Shown one piece after another: positions 27,351-38,820 of a stretch of DNA of 64,000 nucleotides. The position numbers were made by a program, and so were the translations under genes. The notes beneath the pieces are model-generated. The model was not told the origin of the DNA. It saw only the letters and a list, made by a program, of their open reading frames with translations, and did no database searches. The stretch comes from Epiperipatus broadwayi. Taxonomy: Eukaryota; Onychophora; Udeonychophora; Euonychophora; Peripatidae. Within the stretch, counting starts at the first letter, position 1; each line of letters begins with the position of its first letter. The DNA is taken from assembly GCA_028023455.1 (NCBI GenBank), contig JAQFVV010013387.1, positions 64,001-128,000 of the forward strand, written 5' to 3'.

Positions 27351-28314
27351 CAGATTAAAAAAATACATATATTTTTTAATAGATAACGTTGTATTTTGTA
27401 AAAATTGCATACAAGTTTATGCACTCCAGAAAAACTAAGCTCATTTAATCAGTGTTATATCCGCCAGTCTGACTGTGCCAATGTTATATCCGCAAGTATG
27501 ACTGTGCAATCAGCAAATAACTATGTTCAATTCCCACGATGTTCTCTTGCAATGAGTGCTCTGCTGTGGATGCTCTCCAACGAATGCTCTGAATACACTC
27601 TGTATTCTCTGCAACGGATGTTCTCCAATGAATGGTCTGCAACGAATGCTCTGCAAACGGATGCTCTCCAACAAATGGTCTGCAACGAATGCTTTGCCAC
27701 AAATGCTCTCCAACGAATGGTCTGCACCGAATGCTCTGCAACGGATGCTCTCCAAACGAATGGTCTGCAACGAATCTATTTCTACAGTTCGTTAAAGTTC
27801 AATTCCCACGATGTTCTTTCAGGCTGGCTGCTACAAAAATAGTTCACAATGGGCATACCTTAGCCCCAGTCCAGTTCAGCTGTTCGAACTCTTCGTAGTA
27901 AGCACTGTGACTGACGCCAGATATCTCCTACTGGAATTGAACAGTAACTTTGCTGTAGATGCACTCAATACTGTCCGCTACTCCAATACTGCGCGACTGC
28001 TCTCTACTACTCTCTATATTACACTGCGTAGTTGTTACCCAGTCTTATCGCTTTCTGATAACTGCAACAATCAATCAATACACCGTCCAATAAGGTAACG
28101 TCTCTTATTTAGAAATATTTGCAATCAGCAAATATTTCTTGGAATTGTCGATCGCCATTACGTCAATGCCTTAAATCCCACAGTTATCAGCGCGCAATCT
28201 AAAAACAACTTCTCGAATACATTCTAGTTTTTTCGGAGTGCACAAACATGTCTGCCATTTTTACAAAACACTACAATCAGATCTAAAAAAATACACATAT
28301 TTTTTAATAGATAA
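27351..28314. other. GC-richer block between 36-bp direct repeats
   Basis: A 36-bp sequence beginning cagattaaaaaaatacatat and ending ttaatagataa (27351-27386) recurs with two changes at 28278-28314. The roughly 890 bp between them are clearly less AT-rich than the surroundings. They hold a 30-bp duplication (gttatatccgc at 27453 and 27483), the 14-bp minisatellite, and a stretch at 27850-28260 with cgcgcgac-like CpG sites. An LTR or a transposed segment with a long duplication are possibilities, but no terminal TG/CA, primer site or gene supports either. Confidence 0.5.
27545..27775. repeat. 14-bp minisatellite with 42-bp higher-order unit
   Basis: About 15 units of the type tctgcaacgaatgc. 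In the regular part (27635-27775) three variants alternate: tctgcaacgaatgc, tctgcaacggatgc and tctccaacgaatgg, with occasional one-base insertions. Three 14-bp units make 42 bp, which is a multiple of three, so the array stays open in several frames on both strands (for example 27405-27842 on + and 27484-27741 on -). These frames are by-products of the repeat and not evidence of genes. The same 20-mer ttcaattcccacgatgttct flanks the array at 27521 and 27799. Confidence 0.9.
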
Positions 28315-31300
28315 ATCATATTCTACTATGTGCTTTGATACCCTTCAGTTTTTTTTGTACTAGTCATGCTGACTTTACCCCTTGTATCTTGAATAATCAG
28401 TATTTTTGCCTCTAGTGTTGTTTAAGTTTCAGCATATACATAATTTTAACTGTAATTAGATGTATTAATTATTAATCCATCATGTCTGACTGCAATGATT
28501 CACTGATACTAGACACTTGGTTAATTGCAGTAAAAACCTGATTGGCCTTTATGATGTTTATGAATCTGACTTTCAAATATTTTTACTATAAAGATGTTCC
28601 TTGTTGTATTCGATGTAATACTTGTCCCCATTTTGAAGTAGCTACAATTTGTTTCATTTTCTAAAAAGTGTGCAACCCATGGTCACAATCTCTCAGGGGG
28701 TAACATAAAAAAATGTTGGGTTATTAGATTTTTAAGAAATTATCTTAAGTTTTGAATAATGATAAGTTTTTTGTTTTTGCAAGAATTTCATTTTCAAATG
28801 TAGATAAAAATCATATGAAAATAAACTGTTTTTGTATGTATCATAATTATTTTTGTAAGTAAATGATTTATTTCAAAAATTTCATTTCAAATCATAAGTG
28901 TTTTTAATACTAAAATATTGAGAAATATAAATTTATATATTAATTAAAACAACTAACATTTTATTATGAATATTTTATGAATATCCTTACATAATCATGG
29001 TTATAATTTAACCATGTTAAAAACAAACAATGGGTCACATCAAACGTCATCCAAATTAGGGTGTCGCATATGTAAAAAGGTTATGCTCCAGATCTAACAC
29101 TAAATAACTTAATTTTCAAATAGTGTTTCATTAAAATTTTAGTTATGATTTGAAGTGAAGTGTTGATAAAGTTGTCAATCAACTATTGTTTATTTCTGGA
29201 GATTTTTCTTGGCCTCTAATTGCATAGCCTGTCATTACTTTCTGAATGGAACAGTAATGTTAATAAATGTTTCATTTGATCATTTGTACAAAATATTTTA
29301 AAGTGACTAAATGTAAAGAGTATTCTATTATTGGAATTAATATAGTCATTAGGAAATCATGTATGACAAAAAAATTTCCTCTGTACTTCATACATGGAAA
29401 AAATGTATCTCAATTATCTATAATCATTTGGAGAAGGCATTATTTGCTAGAACTCTGAAGTTTACAGACAAGAGTTCATTCTTGTTTTAGCTGTTATATC
29501 TTATTTCATTTGATATTACTGGCATTGATGGATCAATGATTTTATATCTGACTTTATTCCAGCCATTTGAGAAATGATCTAGCTAGCATATTTATTCTGA
29601 TTATCCCATAATCTTTTGACTTCATAATACAGATTGGATTTTTGAAAACATTGGCTATTACACAATTTGTAGATAACTTCATTATGCAAAAATCATATAT
29701 TGCATATTATCAGAAAAATAATATTCCAAAGAATGTAATAAAGTTGAAAAAAATAGTCATTACATATTCAAAATAGTATGAAAAAAATGTTTACCTTTTA
29801 AAAATTATTTTTATGCTTCTTGAATAATAAATATTAATAAATAAATTTTAAATTACATTTTATTAAAAGATTCAAGTGATACATAGTGTGACATCTATGA
29901 CAATTATTTATTCCAAAACATCAAAAAATAACAGCATTGATATCTTTTATTTATCCTATAAACTTCATTACTATTATTTCTCTGTAAGTCTCAGATGCAA
30001 TACGTATATGTTAAACAGAAGAAAAAAAGGGTCTAGACTTAATGCAATGTAGAATAATTGCTATTTTTATTGTGTGCTATTTTTACATTGTGAAAAAAGA
30101 CTTCATTCTCAAATAGAATCTATCTAAAATATGAAATCAAATAATTACTATAAAATTATTGCTTACAAATAATTAAATGTTATAACTATGCAGCAAAAGA
30201 ACAAACATCTAAATGAAATGCAAACATATCTTAGCCATTAGAACTATTCATGAATCATCCACTTCTAATCTCAGGGTCAAAACATCAACACAAAATTATA
30301 ATGGAGCTAGCACATCAATCAAAACTCTTGAAGAAATTTAATGAGATGTAGTTTAGAGGTGTATTGCCTATCACAACTCTAGTTAATAAGAAAGAATCTG
30401 AGTACTTTTATTGGGTGTCCAATCATCATTCTATACAGTCAAAAAAATTTCATGCTTTATTTTTTTTTTTTTTTAGGCAGGCAGCACAGCACTTTCTTTT
30501 TGAACATAATGAAATTATTAAGAACATAACTTGAGTAAGGAGACAATGGTCAAGAACTTCATATTGAAACACATGTTCATAATGGCTATTTACACAGGCC
30601 ATCACTTGAACCCTCACTCACTATGGCTACCAACACATCGCCATTTTTGCTAGTTTTGAGTGATCCATTTCATGCTATTCCAATCACTAAATTTCTTCAC
30701 CAACTATCACTGTTCTATGCATTCAATTTTGTAACAGTCAAAACACATGTATCTCGTTAACATAGTGCAGAATTCGACCACCACACAGAACAGCAGCACC
30801 ATCGAGTAGCGAAGCCACTCATGGTACCGAGTTCGAACATAGTTTATCGGTTCCACACTACAATCTACGGAACAACGCCTCTGATGCGACATAAGTAAAC
30901 ACTTCTTTAGGCACGGTGGTCAGGGAGATGCACGAGATTCATGGTATTGTTTCCGGGTTGGCCAACAATCAAACGAATATTAATTCACATATATAATCGA
31001 GGAAATATATATAATGGGCATTGAATAAATGAAAACTTGACTACAGACGTACAGTTAAAATTATTTATTTACGTATTTAATAAAAAAAACATTATTAATG
31101 TTATTAATCATATTTTATATTCAGAGTTTCAATAGCTAATTGGCAATTTTACTATATATAAAAGTACATTTATTTATAAAGAGCATTCATTTATATGAAG
31201 GCGTAATCTAGTTACCTAAGGTTCCCGAGTGAGTATTTCTAATGCGTATTGTAAGGGCTTTATACTTTGCATTGCAAGAGTCATCCGTGGCGGCGGACAT

Positions 31301-31430
31301 ACATTTATTTAATAAAAATATTTATTTTACGACTAAGGGCGAACATTTATTTGAGAGTGGATGACGAAGATAATGCCGAGGCGGAGTGATATAGAGAATG
31401 ATAAACTAAATAAAGGAACACGTGGTACGC
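28315..31430. other. Spacer, GC-richer toward its right end
   Basis: 28315-30500 is AT-rich with nothing recognised. From 30500 onward base composition shifts. A 61-codon frame on the - strand (30892-30707) begins in the GC-richer part and includes a hydrophobic stretch, MVLLFCVVVEF. It has no family match that I know and could be a first exon, a small protein or chance. Confidence 0.35.
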
Positions 31431-31439
31431 TTTAGAAGG

Positions 31440-31535
31440 GCGATATAAAATGGCAGCACTGAAACTGCAATGCCGTGAATAAGTTTATAAGGGCTTCGGG
31501 TTGGTCTCTGCCTCGACCCGAAGAGGTAAGGTGTC
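31440..31535 (+). promoter_or_regulatory. TATA box and possible first splice donor
   Basis: The sequence gcgatataaaatgg (TATA at about 31444) sits in a locally GC-rich, CpG-containing islet (31200-31720). Some 80 bases downstream is a strong donor-like site, gaagaggtaaggtg (GT at 31526). This is the expected layout of a promoter with a short untranslated first exon. No downstream coding exon could be linked to it. Confidence 0.25.
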
Positions 31536-34107
31536 ACATGAGCATAACCAGGGACAAGCGGTCCGTGTCGCAATTTGCCAGCTGGCTGCGTGACGGTCGT
31601 CAAGCCCTACGGGAACATTATCATGTCCACTTGTGTAGGACGACTGGGGTTAATTCAACCCTATAGAATCCGGAGTATTCACGGCGTGGGATGAGCCATC
31701 GTGGCTTCAAAACGTAACACATGTATAAGATCTAAAAGATTATGGTAATATTTAACTAGATTTCAAACTCGGCCCCCCATTATCAACGTTGACTGAAAGA
31801 AAACTGGTGACTCTCAAAGAAATGAAATTTCCGTAATTATTCATTAAAATTTAATAATAAAAAAAATATCTAAAAAGGGGACTGATTACAGCGAGCATGC
31901 CAGCTGTCATGAAGTAATAGACCCTGCATTACAATAACTGATTCTTTGAATGCGTCTCGATTTATATGAAATTTAAGTTATTTATAAAGCAAATATTAAT
32001 GACAATTCGACACGCATTCAATGTTCAAGCGATTATGGATTTAGCTTTAAAACTAAGACAATTATGAGAAGGTAATATTTCAATGATACTTATAAATAAA
32101 GTGTAGATTTGAGAAATACACACCTAAGAGGGATAGGGGGAGGTAAGCTAGATTATGTGAGAAATTTACAGATTACATTAATTCTCAAATTTTAGTTTCA
32201 CAAAATTACAATTTTAACATTTAGAAGTTAGACAAATAGTAAGAGATGAGCTATAGCTTATTTACTAGAGTACTCTATAATTTGGAATACACACACAGGT
32301 ACCTGTTTTATAAGATGTTTTCGTCCATTTGTTTAATAGTAGATTGTTCGTGATTAGCAGTTTTCTTTCTTGTCTTTGGGTTTTTTTATTGATTTTAACA
32401 GCAGCGGCTTTCTTATTTATTCAGGCAGCAGATCATTATGGTGTTTTACGATGGGCAAGGTGAAGTTCGGCATATGGTGGGCCATCTCCCGATGGAGAAT
32501 AATCTCGGTGCTTACTCGGTCATACCTTGGCAATATCAATTTTTTTAAGATATTTTAGACTCTCCACTCGAGAGCAAAGCTAAAATTCAAGTGAAAGTCT
32601 CCAGCAAGTCCAAGATGGCCTCCTTTTTTTATCTTGATCTTTTAATTTTTTTCTGTTGAGATATTTTTAGGTTTTCTTTATCTTGCCCTCAGGATAATCA
32701 ATGCTTTTGCTGGTTTTAATTAGAAAGAAATCTGCTGTGCTATTGTTTGTTTTTTTTTTTTTTTTACATTCGTTAATTACATTTTTTTGGAATTTTCCTA
32801 TAATTAATTTATTATCTATCACTGACCGATGCTTTTAAATTTTCAAAGACAAAAGGGAATAAAATTATTTTAATTTTAATTAATTATTGCATCAGATTTT
32901 GTTAGAATTATTATTTAACGAAATTTAAACTAAGCAATAAATACGAACTTTATAAATTCAAAATAAATGATTAATATTACACAAGATTTATTTAGCTAAA
33001 GAAATCTAAATTATATTACTTTATCCGTATTTATTGCCTTTAATTTGAGATCGAAATGTGTGCGTGTTTATGTTGAATTCTACATATATTTATACATTTT
33101 TAATATTGTTACAAACACCACTCGATACCAAAAGTTTAAATTTGGGTGGGATAGACCGGTCAGTGAGAGACGACAGAAAAAGGTGAAACTTAAGATTCGA
33201 ATATGAATCTTACTGTTTCAATATGCAGCACTAAAATTTACATTGCAATGATCATATATATATAATTAGATTAACTATACATTTTTACTTTTTAATATTT
33301 GGATTTTTTTTTTTACTGTATTAAAATATAGAGAGAAAACTATATTGGAAAAAAAAAAAAATTTCTGAAAAATAAAGATGTCTTTGTTTCTGATTAAAAT
33401 TCCAAATATCCTCTAATCTATCTATCCACAGTTAACTTATCAGAAATGCCTATTACCATAAATAAAAAATATACTAACATATTAATAGGTTTTTTTTAAA
33501 ATTTGCAACCAGGATCAGGTCATTCTTATCTATTTTAGAATAGCTTTTCCAAGCCCAATCAAAATAAAAATACATATGCAATGGGAAATCATTTCCATAC
33601 TTAGTGCTGAAGTATCTTATATGATAATTAATTTCACCTTTAGATCATAGTGAATTAATTTGTATTTGTTATTAAATTTACATGTTAATAGCTTAACTTT
33701 GTTTAATATTCACTGTCCATTCAGTTTTTTTGCCTCTATTTCATATGGAATAAAGCTCTCATAATAATTAAGAAGTATCAAAAATACCTAGAGCTCTATT
33801 ATGTTAATGAGGGTTTGAGCACTCGGTATACATTTAATTTTTTGTGGAATAAAAATCCATTTGTAATTTTAAAACCAAAAAATTCTATATTTTTTTTTTC
33901 TTCAAACAAATTCTAGCTTCAGTTGGTACTGCTCTATTAGCTAGTGTTAGCCATTTGATGGCATTGATGCTATGCAAAAGCACAGAAATATAACATTACC
34001 GGGCCACCGGCATAAAAATTAATTTTTAATATAAATGTAATGTTAGCATATCTACAAAATCAACAAGTATAGTTGATGATGTGGAATATATGTATATAAA
34101 TGACTTA
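31536..34107. other. Spacer
   Basis: The GC-rich islet continues to about 31720. A second less AT-rich patch at 32390-32640 gives a 62-codon frame of no known family. The rest to 34107 is AT-rich noncoding DNA with long poly-T runs (about 32750 and 33305). Confidence 0.4.
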
Positions 34108-34123
34108 ATCATCATCATCATTA

Positions 34124-34969
34124 TCAACCATTATCAATCCACTGCAGGATGAAGGTCTCTCCAAGTTTAATCCATCTTCTCCGATCTTTAGCTTCTCTTC
34201 TCCACATCACCCCTGCACACTTTCTTATTTCATCCATCCATCTCACATGTGGTCTCTTTCTGGGTCTTTTACAATCTCTTGGAATCCAGTTTAAAATTTC
34301 AATTGTCCATCTATTATTATCTCTTCTAACAATATGTCCAGCCCAACTCCACTTCAATCTTTTAATTTTTTCAATGAGGTCACTAACACCTGTTTGTTCT
34401 CTTACCCATACATTGCATTTACGATCTCTTCTTGTTACTCCCAACATACATCTCTCCATACTTCTTTGAGTGGTCTGAAGTCTCTGAATTGCTCTTCTAT
34501 TAAGTGTCCAAGTCTCAGATCCATAAGTAAGAACTGGTAAAACACATTTGTTAAAAACCTTCCTTTTCAAACACATAGGCATATTTCCTTTTAGTATCAA
34601 GTTATTTCTACCAAAAGCACTCCAACCAAGTTTAATTCTATGATTAATTTCCTCCATTATGTTTCCATCTGTATTAATAATCTGGCCAAGGTATTTGTAA
34701 CTGTTAACTTCTTCTAATTCATCATAATCAATCTTTATTTTCATATTTTGAGCAAATCGATTAAACATTACTTTAGTCTTTTTAACATTTATCTTTAGTC
34801 CTACTTTCCTACTTTCATCTGATAATTCCTGCAACACTTCCTGCAGATCTGAAGCATTATTTGAAAAAACAACTACATCATCTGCGAAATCTAAATGACT
34901 TAAATAATCACCATTTACTTTCACTCCTTTAGTTTCCCATTTTAATCCACAAAATACTTCATACAGCAC
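34124..34969 (-). pseudogene. RTE reverse transcriptase catalytic core and C-terminus
   Basis: The longest piece, 281 codons from 34969. The same frame extends upstream to about 35040 and includes RQGDSISPKLF. The catalytic block C is FADDVVVF near residue 28. LGQIINTDGN and YGSETWTL follow, then the C-terminal KRLKWSWAGHIVRRD motif and a tryptophan- and arginine-rich tail ending ILQWIDNG just before the TGATGA repeat. No zinc knuckle is seen, as usual for RTE. The frame is unbroken to its natural stop. Confidence 0.92.
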
Positions 34970-35051
34970 TGCTGTAAAAAGTTTTGGAGATATGGAGTCA
35001 CCTTGTCTTACACCTTTCTCAATGTTGACTTTCCCAGTGTCATTATGTAAT

Positions 35052-35300
35052 CTAATTGTTGTTATAAATATTCTTTAAAATATGACAATATCCTGGATCT
35101 ATACCATGATGATCTAATGCTTTAATCACTGAAGAAATGTTTATAGAATCAAATGCCTTTTCATAATCTACAAATCCTAAGCATAATGGCAACTCATACT
35201 CATTTGTCCTTTCTATAACTTCTCTCAATACCTGGATATGATCTACTGTACTAAAACCACTCTTAAATCCGGCTTGTTCTCTTGGTTGGTGGAAATCCAA
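35052..35300 (-). pseudogene. RTE reverse transcriptase palm, block A
   Basis: Contains REQAGFKSGFSTVDHI and the block A motif FVDYEKAFDSI, whose aspartate binds a catalytic metal. The frame stops at YNNN because a few bases are missing compared with copy 1, where the same place reads KNIYKNATATIRL. The preceding part (35300-35430) can be read in other frames. Confidence 0.88.
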
Positions 35301-35499
35301 TGTTCTCTGTAGACGAGTAGTAATTATCTTGGTAAAAATTTTATATAAAACTGATAAAAGGCTGATAGGTCTGTAATTTCTAATATCTTCTTTATCACCT
35401 TTTTTAAATATTAATATTATTACTGCATTCTTCCAATCATCCAGTACATCTTTATCATTTAGACATTTGGTATTCTTCCAATCATCCGGTACATCTTTA

Positions 35500-35916
35500 T
35501 CATTTAGACATTTGGTATATAACTTTGCTAAAAAAAATTTCTATTTCTTCACCTGCTTCTTTTAATATATCAATTATAATTCCATCATTACCTGGAGCCT
35601 TTCCTTTCTTCATACATTTAATTGCATGTCTCACTTCTTCATTTAAAATTCTGGGCAATTTGGAAGATGTAATAGATATAGGAGGTACTTGTTCTTTATT
35701 ACTATATAATTCTTGATAAAAATCTTCTACCAATTTCATGATGTCATCTCTCCTTTTAGTAATAATTCCATCTTTTTTTCTTATTGCAGATATAAATTTC
35801 CTACCAATACCAAAATGTTGTTTTACATTCTTAAGACTTTTATTTTCTTCTACAGCTTTCCTTGCTAGTTCACAGTTATACTTTCTTATATCATTTTCAA
35901 CTCTTTTCCGCACCAT
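35500..35916 (-). pseudogene. RTE reverse transcriptase, fingers region
   Basis: This carries the start of the RT domain, including DDIMKLVEDFYQELYS and the typical KKGKAPGNDGI motif (about residues 105-115). A one-base insertion in the T run after EEIEIFF shifts the frame and ends the piece at YQMSK. Just beyond, 35427-35516 holds an in-frame 45-bp tandem duplication coding twice for a CLNDKDVPDDWKN-type sequence, an extra 15 residues that RT proteins of this family do not have in copy 1. Confidence 0.88.
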
Positions 35917-35925
35917 TTTACAAAA

Positions 35926-36462
35926 TTAGAGATATTCAATTCTTTTTAATGCATCATTTTTGTATATCTTCATATTCCTTCTTTTCTTCATAAATTCTCT
36001 AGTCTCAGTAGAAATTTTATTGGTCAATTGCTGTTTCTTTCTACCAGCTATCTTTGTTGCAGTTTTCAAAAGTGTATCAGTTATTTTCATATTAATTTCA
36101 TTCAAATCTGAATCATGTTCAAAATCTACTAATACTTGTAACCGATTTGTAAGTCCTAATTTAAATTCATTAGAATGTTTCTGAAGATTAGGAATATCAA
36201 CTGTAAATATTGTTTTTCTTAATAATTTTTGTCTCTCTAGTTTTACATTAACACGTATCTTACACCTTACTAATCGATGATCACTTCCTGTGTTAAATTT
36301 ATTAAGAACATTACAATCTTGAAATATGTATTTCCTGTTAGTCAAAATATAATCCAATTCTGCTATACCTTCATTTGGATGCTTCCATGTCCATTTCCTT
36401 TTAACATTTTTCTCAAAAAAAGAATTCATAATATAAAGTTTTTCTTTTTCTGCAAACTCCAC
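35926..36462 (-). pseudogene. RTE endonuclease C-terminal part and linker
   Basis: Continuation of the endonuclease in another frame. It shows TWKHPN at about residues 25-30, LDYIL at about 36-40 and the conserved SDHRLVR with its catalytic histidine near residue 62. A basic linker follows, rich in lysine and arginine (KKQQLTNKIST), that joins the nuclease to the reverse transcriptase. The frame ends at a stop after IEYL, only a few bases before the next open piece on the same strand. Confidence 0.88.
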
Positions 36463-36989
36463 AAGTCTATGTCCCTCTCATTTCTATTACCATAACCAAA
36501 ATTACCCACAGCACTTTCATCTTTCATTTTTTTACCAATTCTAGCATTAAAGTCTCCCATAACAATTTTAAAATGGTATTTACTCTGATCAAAAGCCTTT
36601 TGTACATCCATATAAAAATCTTCTACTACTTCATCACTATGAGAACTTGTTGGGGCATAAACCTGAATTATCTGCATTTGGTATCTGCTATTAAGTTGTA
36701 TAACTAATCTTGCCACTCTGTCTGATACACCATCAATCTCCACAATATTGTTCTTCCACTTTTTATTTATAATGAATCCTACTCCACTTGTATTTCCAAT
36801 ATTTGTGCCTTTATAATAGAGTATATGTCCACTTTTTAAATCAATTGTCTCTTCACCTTTTCTTCTAACTTCACAAAGTCCAATAATGTCCCATTTAATA
36901 TAAGAGGGTTCTTCTTCTAATTCTTTCAATCTTCCTTCACTTGAAAGTGATCTGCAGTTGTAAGTACCTAAATAAAAAGTCATCATCAA
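36426..36989 (-). pseudogene. RTE apurinic-type endonuclease, N-terminal part
   Basis: This is the target-nicking endonuclease of the LINE, of the exonuclease-endonuclease-phosphatase fold. The ATG at 36989 follows directly after the GC-rich leader and opens with YNCRSLSS, containing the first conserved asparagine (residue 11). The catalytic glutamate is E40 in GLCEVRRK. VYAPTSSH comes at about 110-117 and MGDFNARIG at about 144-152, carrying the catalytic aspartate and asparagine. The frame runs off into lysines after WSLQKK, where a frameshift separates it from the next piece (36462-35926). All key residues seen in this piece are intact, so the decay is recent. Confidence 0.9.
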
Positions 36990-37100
36990 ATGGCAGCCTG
37001 GGTCCGCAATCAGGGGATTCTTAGCACCCTCCGCCTTCGGCTACCAACCGCTGCCTTGGTTGGTGACTTTATAGCCTCCTGGGGAATAAGGGCCATGCTT

Positions 37101-37492
37101 TATTTTTGTCTGTCATAATTGTATATATGTATTGTGAAAATATTTATCATTTACACAAACATTCATTCTGCCTCATCAGACACTGAGAAGAAAGACCATG
37201 GTGTTTCTTGATCTTAAACTCAGAGGTAAAAAGCCAATAAACTCACCACGCTGGCTAATGCGAGTTGGTGAACAGCCCATCCATGTTCGTATACTATATG
37301 AATAATCACATAGTAAGAACAGCTGCAACGACAAGAACGTATGGAGTGGACATTAGGAATTTGCCCTGCTCGGTTCCTTTAAGGCCTCCAAGAAAAATCA
37401 AAGGGTCTCCTCTCAGTTAATAGCAAAACTCCTTTCTGCAGCCAATGACTTAATATATGTACATAAATGACTTATTAATCTTGAATGTACAA
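37101..37492. other. Unassigned flank of the RTE element
   Basis: Moderately GC-rich sequence with no gene recognised. The stretch aatgacttaatatatgtaca near 37446 resembles the sequence at the other end of the RTE element (34083-34108), possibly by chance. Confidence 0.35.
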
Positions 37493-37797
37493 ATGTTATA
37501 TATAGAGCTCGCAAAATAAGCTCTCAACAAGCTTTGAGAATATCCTCAACCCCAGACCAGTTTCTGCTTCTGGCTTCGTCAGTGAGGTGCCAGGATATTC
37601 AAGCATTAGATTAATTTCAGATTTTCTACTCAATAGTTATACATTAGATAAAATGCTGGAATTGTCCTGATACTTTTAATCTAATGCTTGAATATCCTGG
37701 CACCTCACTGACGATTCCCGAAGCAGAAACCGGTCTGGGATTGAGGATATTCTCAAAGCTTGTTAAAAGCTTATTTTGTGAGCTCTATATATAACAT
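37493..37797. repeat. 305-bp fold-back element
   Basis: Two arms of 121 bp (37493-37613 and 37677-37797) are near-perfect reverse complements, separated by a 63-bp AT-rich loop. The outer ends read atgttatatatagagct and agctctatatataacat. The arms are clearly GC-richer than the region. Within the right arm, CTGACGA (37708-37714) is followed by a short spacer and GAAAC (37726-37730), which resembles the conserved core of a hammerhead ribozyme; the left arm has the same on the opposite strand. An RNA copy would fold into a long hairpin. No target duplication or gene is evident. Confidence 0.85.
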
Positions 37798-38224
37798 TAA
37801 ACAAACCAGATATGTATTAATTAATTACACATTACAAAGCCAATAGTTACATACACATCTGCTAATTTAATATTTGGAATAGAGAGGTACCATGCGATCT
37901 TTTTCACAATTTAAATATTCAATAAGAATCAGATCTATGAACATAAATAGTTCAACAACAATAGCTATTAATAATTACTCATGCTAAGGATAAAATGCTG
38001 GTATAATACCTGCATCTAAATTAATTAAATGTCTTTAAGGAAAAAGGGTTTTTTATTCATTTCATAATGGATTTTTTTTGTAGCATAATAACATATGGGA
38101 TAGTATACCTATATATTAATGTTAATACGGTTGTTTGACTCTATCTGCAATACTGTGTAGTACTTGGTATTGTGTGTCTCTATGTTCTTTTATTGCATTC
38201 CAAAATACTTCATCAGACAATCCT
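37798..38224. other. AT-rich spacer
   Basis: No feature recognised between the fold-back element and the gypsy fragments. Confidence 0.45.
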
Positions 38225-38820
38225 TAAATACTGGAAATGTTCAGAGTGAATGCCTCCTTTCTAGTAATCTTAAAGAGTTGCCCTTTACTCTTGGCAAATA
38301 GGAGGAAGTCATTAAAAAAATGGTACCAAGTATCCCAGTACAAATTAATCTATCATTTGCTGAAATATAACTGAAACTGCCAAAATTCCAAATGAGAATC
38401 TATTAACTTTGTAAATTCCTTTGGTGTAGTAATTGCTAATAGTCTGCAAACTCTGTCACCAATAGTATAAATAGTTGAAGGTAGGCATGTCTGATGTCTA
38501 TTTTTAAGAACATTCTATTCTTACTTAAAAAGCTTCAAACATGCACTTCAGCTGTTCTATTAATTTCCAAGAGTTGTCCCTTACTTTTGGTCACTAGCAG
38601 GAAGTTATTCAAATAAGGGAGAATCTCAAATATTCCGGCTACAGGCTGATCAATTATTCACAGGAATATAGCTGGAGCCATTGGGATTTCAAATAGTAAT
38701 ATATTAACTTTGTAAAATCTTTTGTATTATTAATACAATATTCTGTAGATTCTACCAACTCCATATGTAATAAAGGTAGGCAAGCCTGATAAATAGTTTC
38801 AAATTTTTAATACTCTATTT
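38225..38820 (-). pseudogene. Duplicated Ty3/gypsy reverse transcriptase fragment
   Basis: Read on the - strand through frameshifts, this contains two successive versions of the same RT palm region. The upstream version (38820-38555) has ESTEYCINNTKDF, then IPMAPAIFL, IIDQPVAGI and PYLNNFLLVTKSKGQLLE, where YLNN replaces the catalytic YLDD. The downstream version (38515-38225) has KIDIRHAYLQL, a SFGI-type piece and FFNDFLLFAKSKGQL in shifted frames. These motifs are those of Ty3/gypsy RT (for example LPFG...AP..FQ, YLDD). Both are dead: several stops, and the catalytic aspartates are replaced. Confidence 0.7.

Larger units (their letters stand above)
34108..37100 (-). mobile_element. Near full-length RTE-type LINE, copy 2
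   Basis: A roughly 3-kb retrotransposon on the - strand. From its 5' side it has a GC-richer leader (about 37100-36990), a single long reading frame for endonuclease plus reverse transcriptase (36989-34124, about 955 codons if unbroken), and a 3' tail of ATGATGATGAT type at 34108-34120. The frame is cut into five pieces by frameshifts and stops, so the element is dead as it stands. Endonuclease-RT order, one reading frame and a microsatellite tail fit the RTE clade. A tatatgtat string lies near both ends (34086 and 37127) but is not a convincing target duplication in such AT-rich DNA. Confidence 0.9.

Noticed and set aside
27405-27898. Five or more overlapping frames of 66-145 codons on both strands, cysteine/asparagine-rich
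   Set aside because: They are produced by the 14-bp minisatellite with a 42-bp period and not by selection for coding; their sequences are the same repeat read in different frames.
30790-30850. Possible tRNA boxes around gagttcgaac
   Set aside because: The B-box-like part is a palindrome, there is no acceptor stem and the spacing to the A-like part is wrong.
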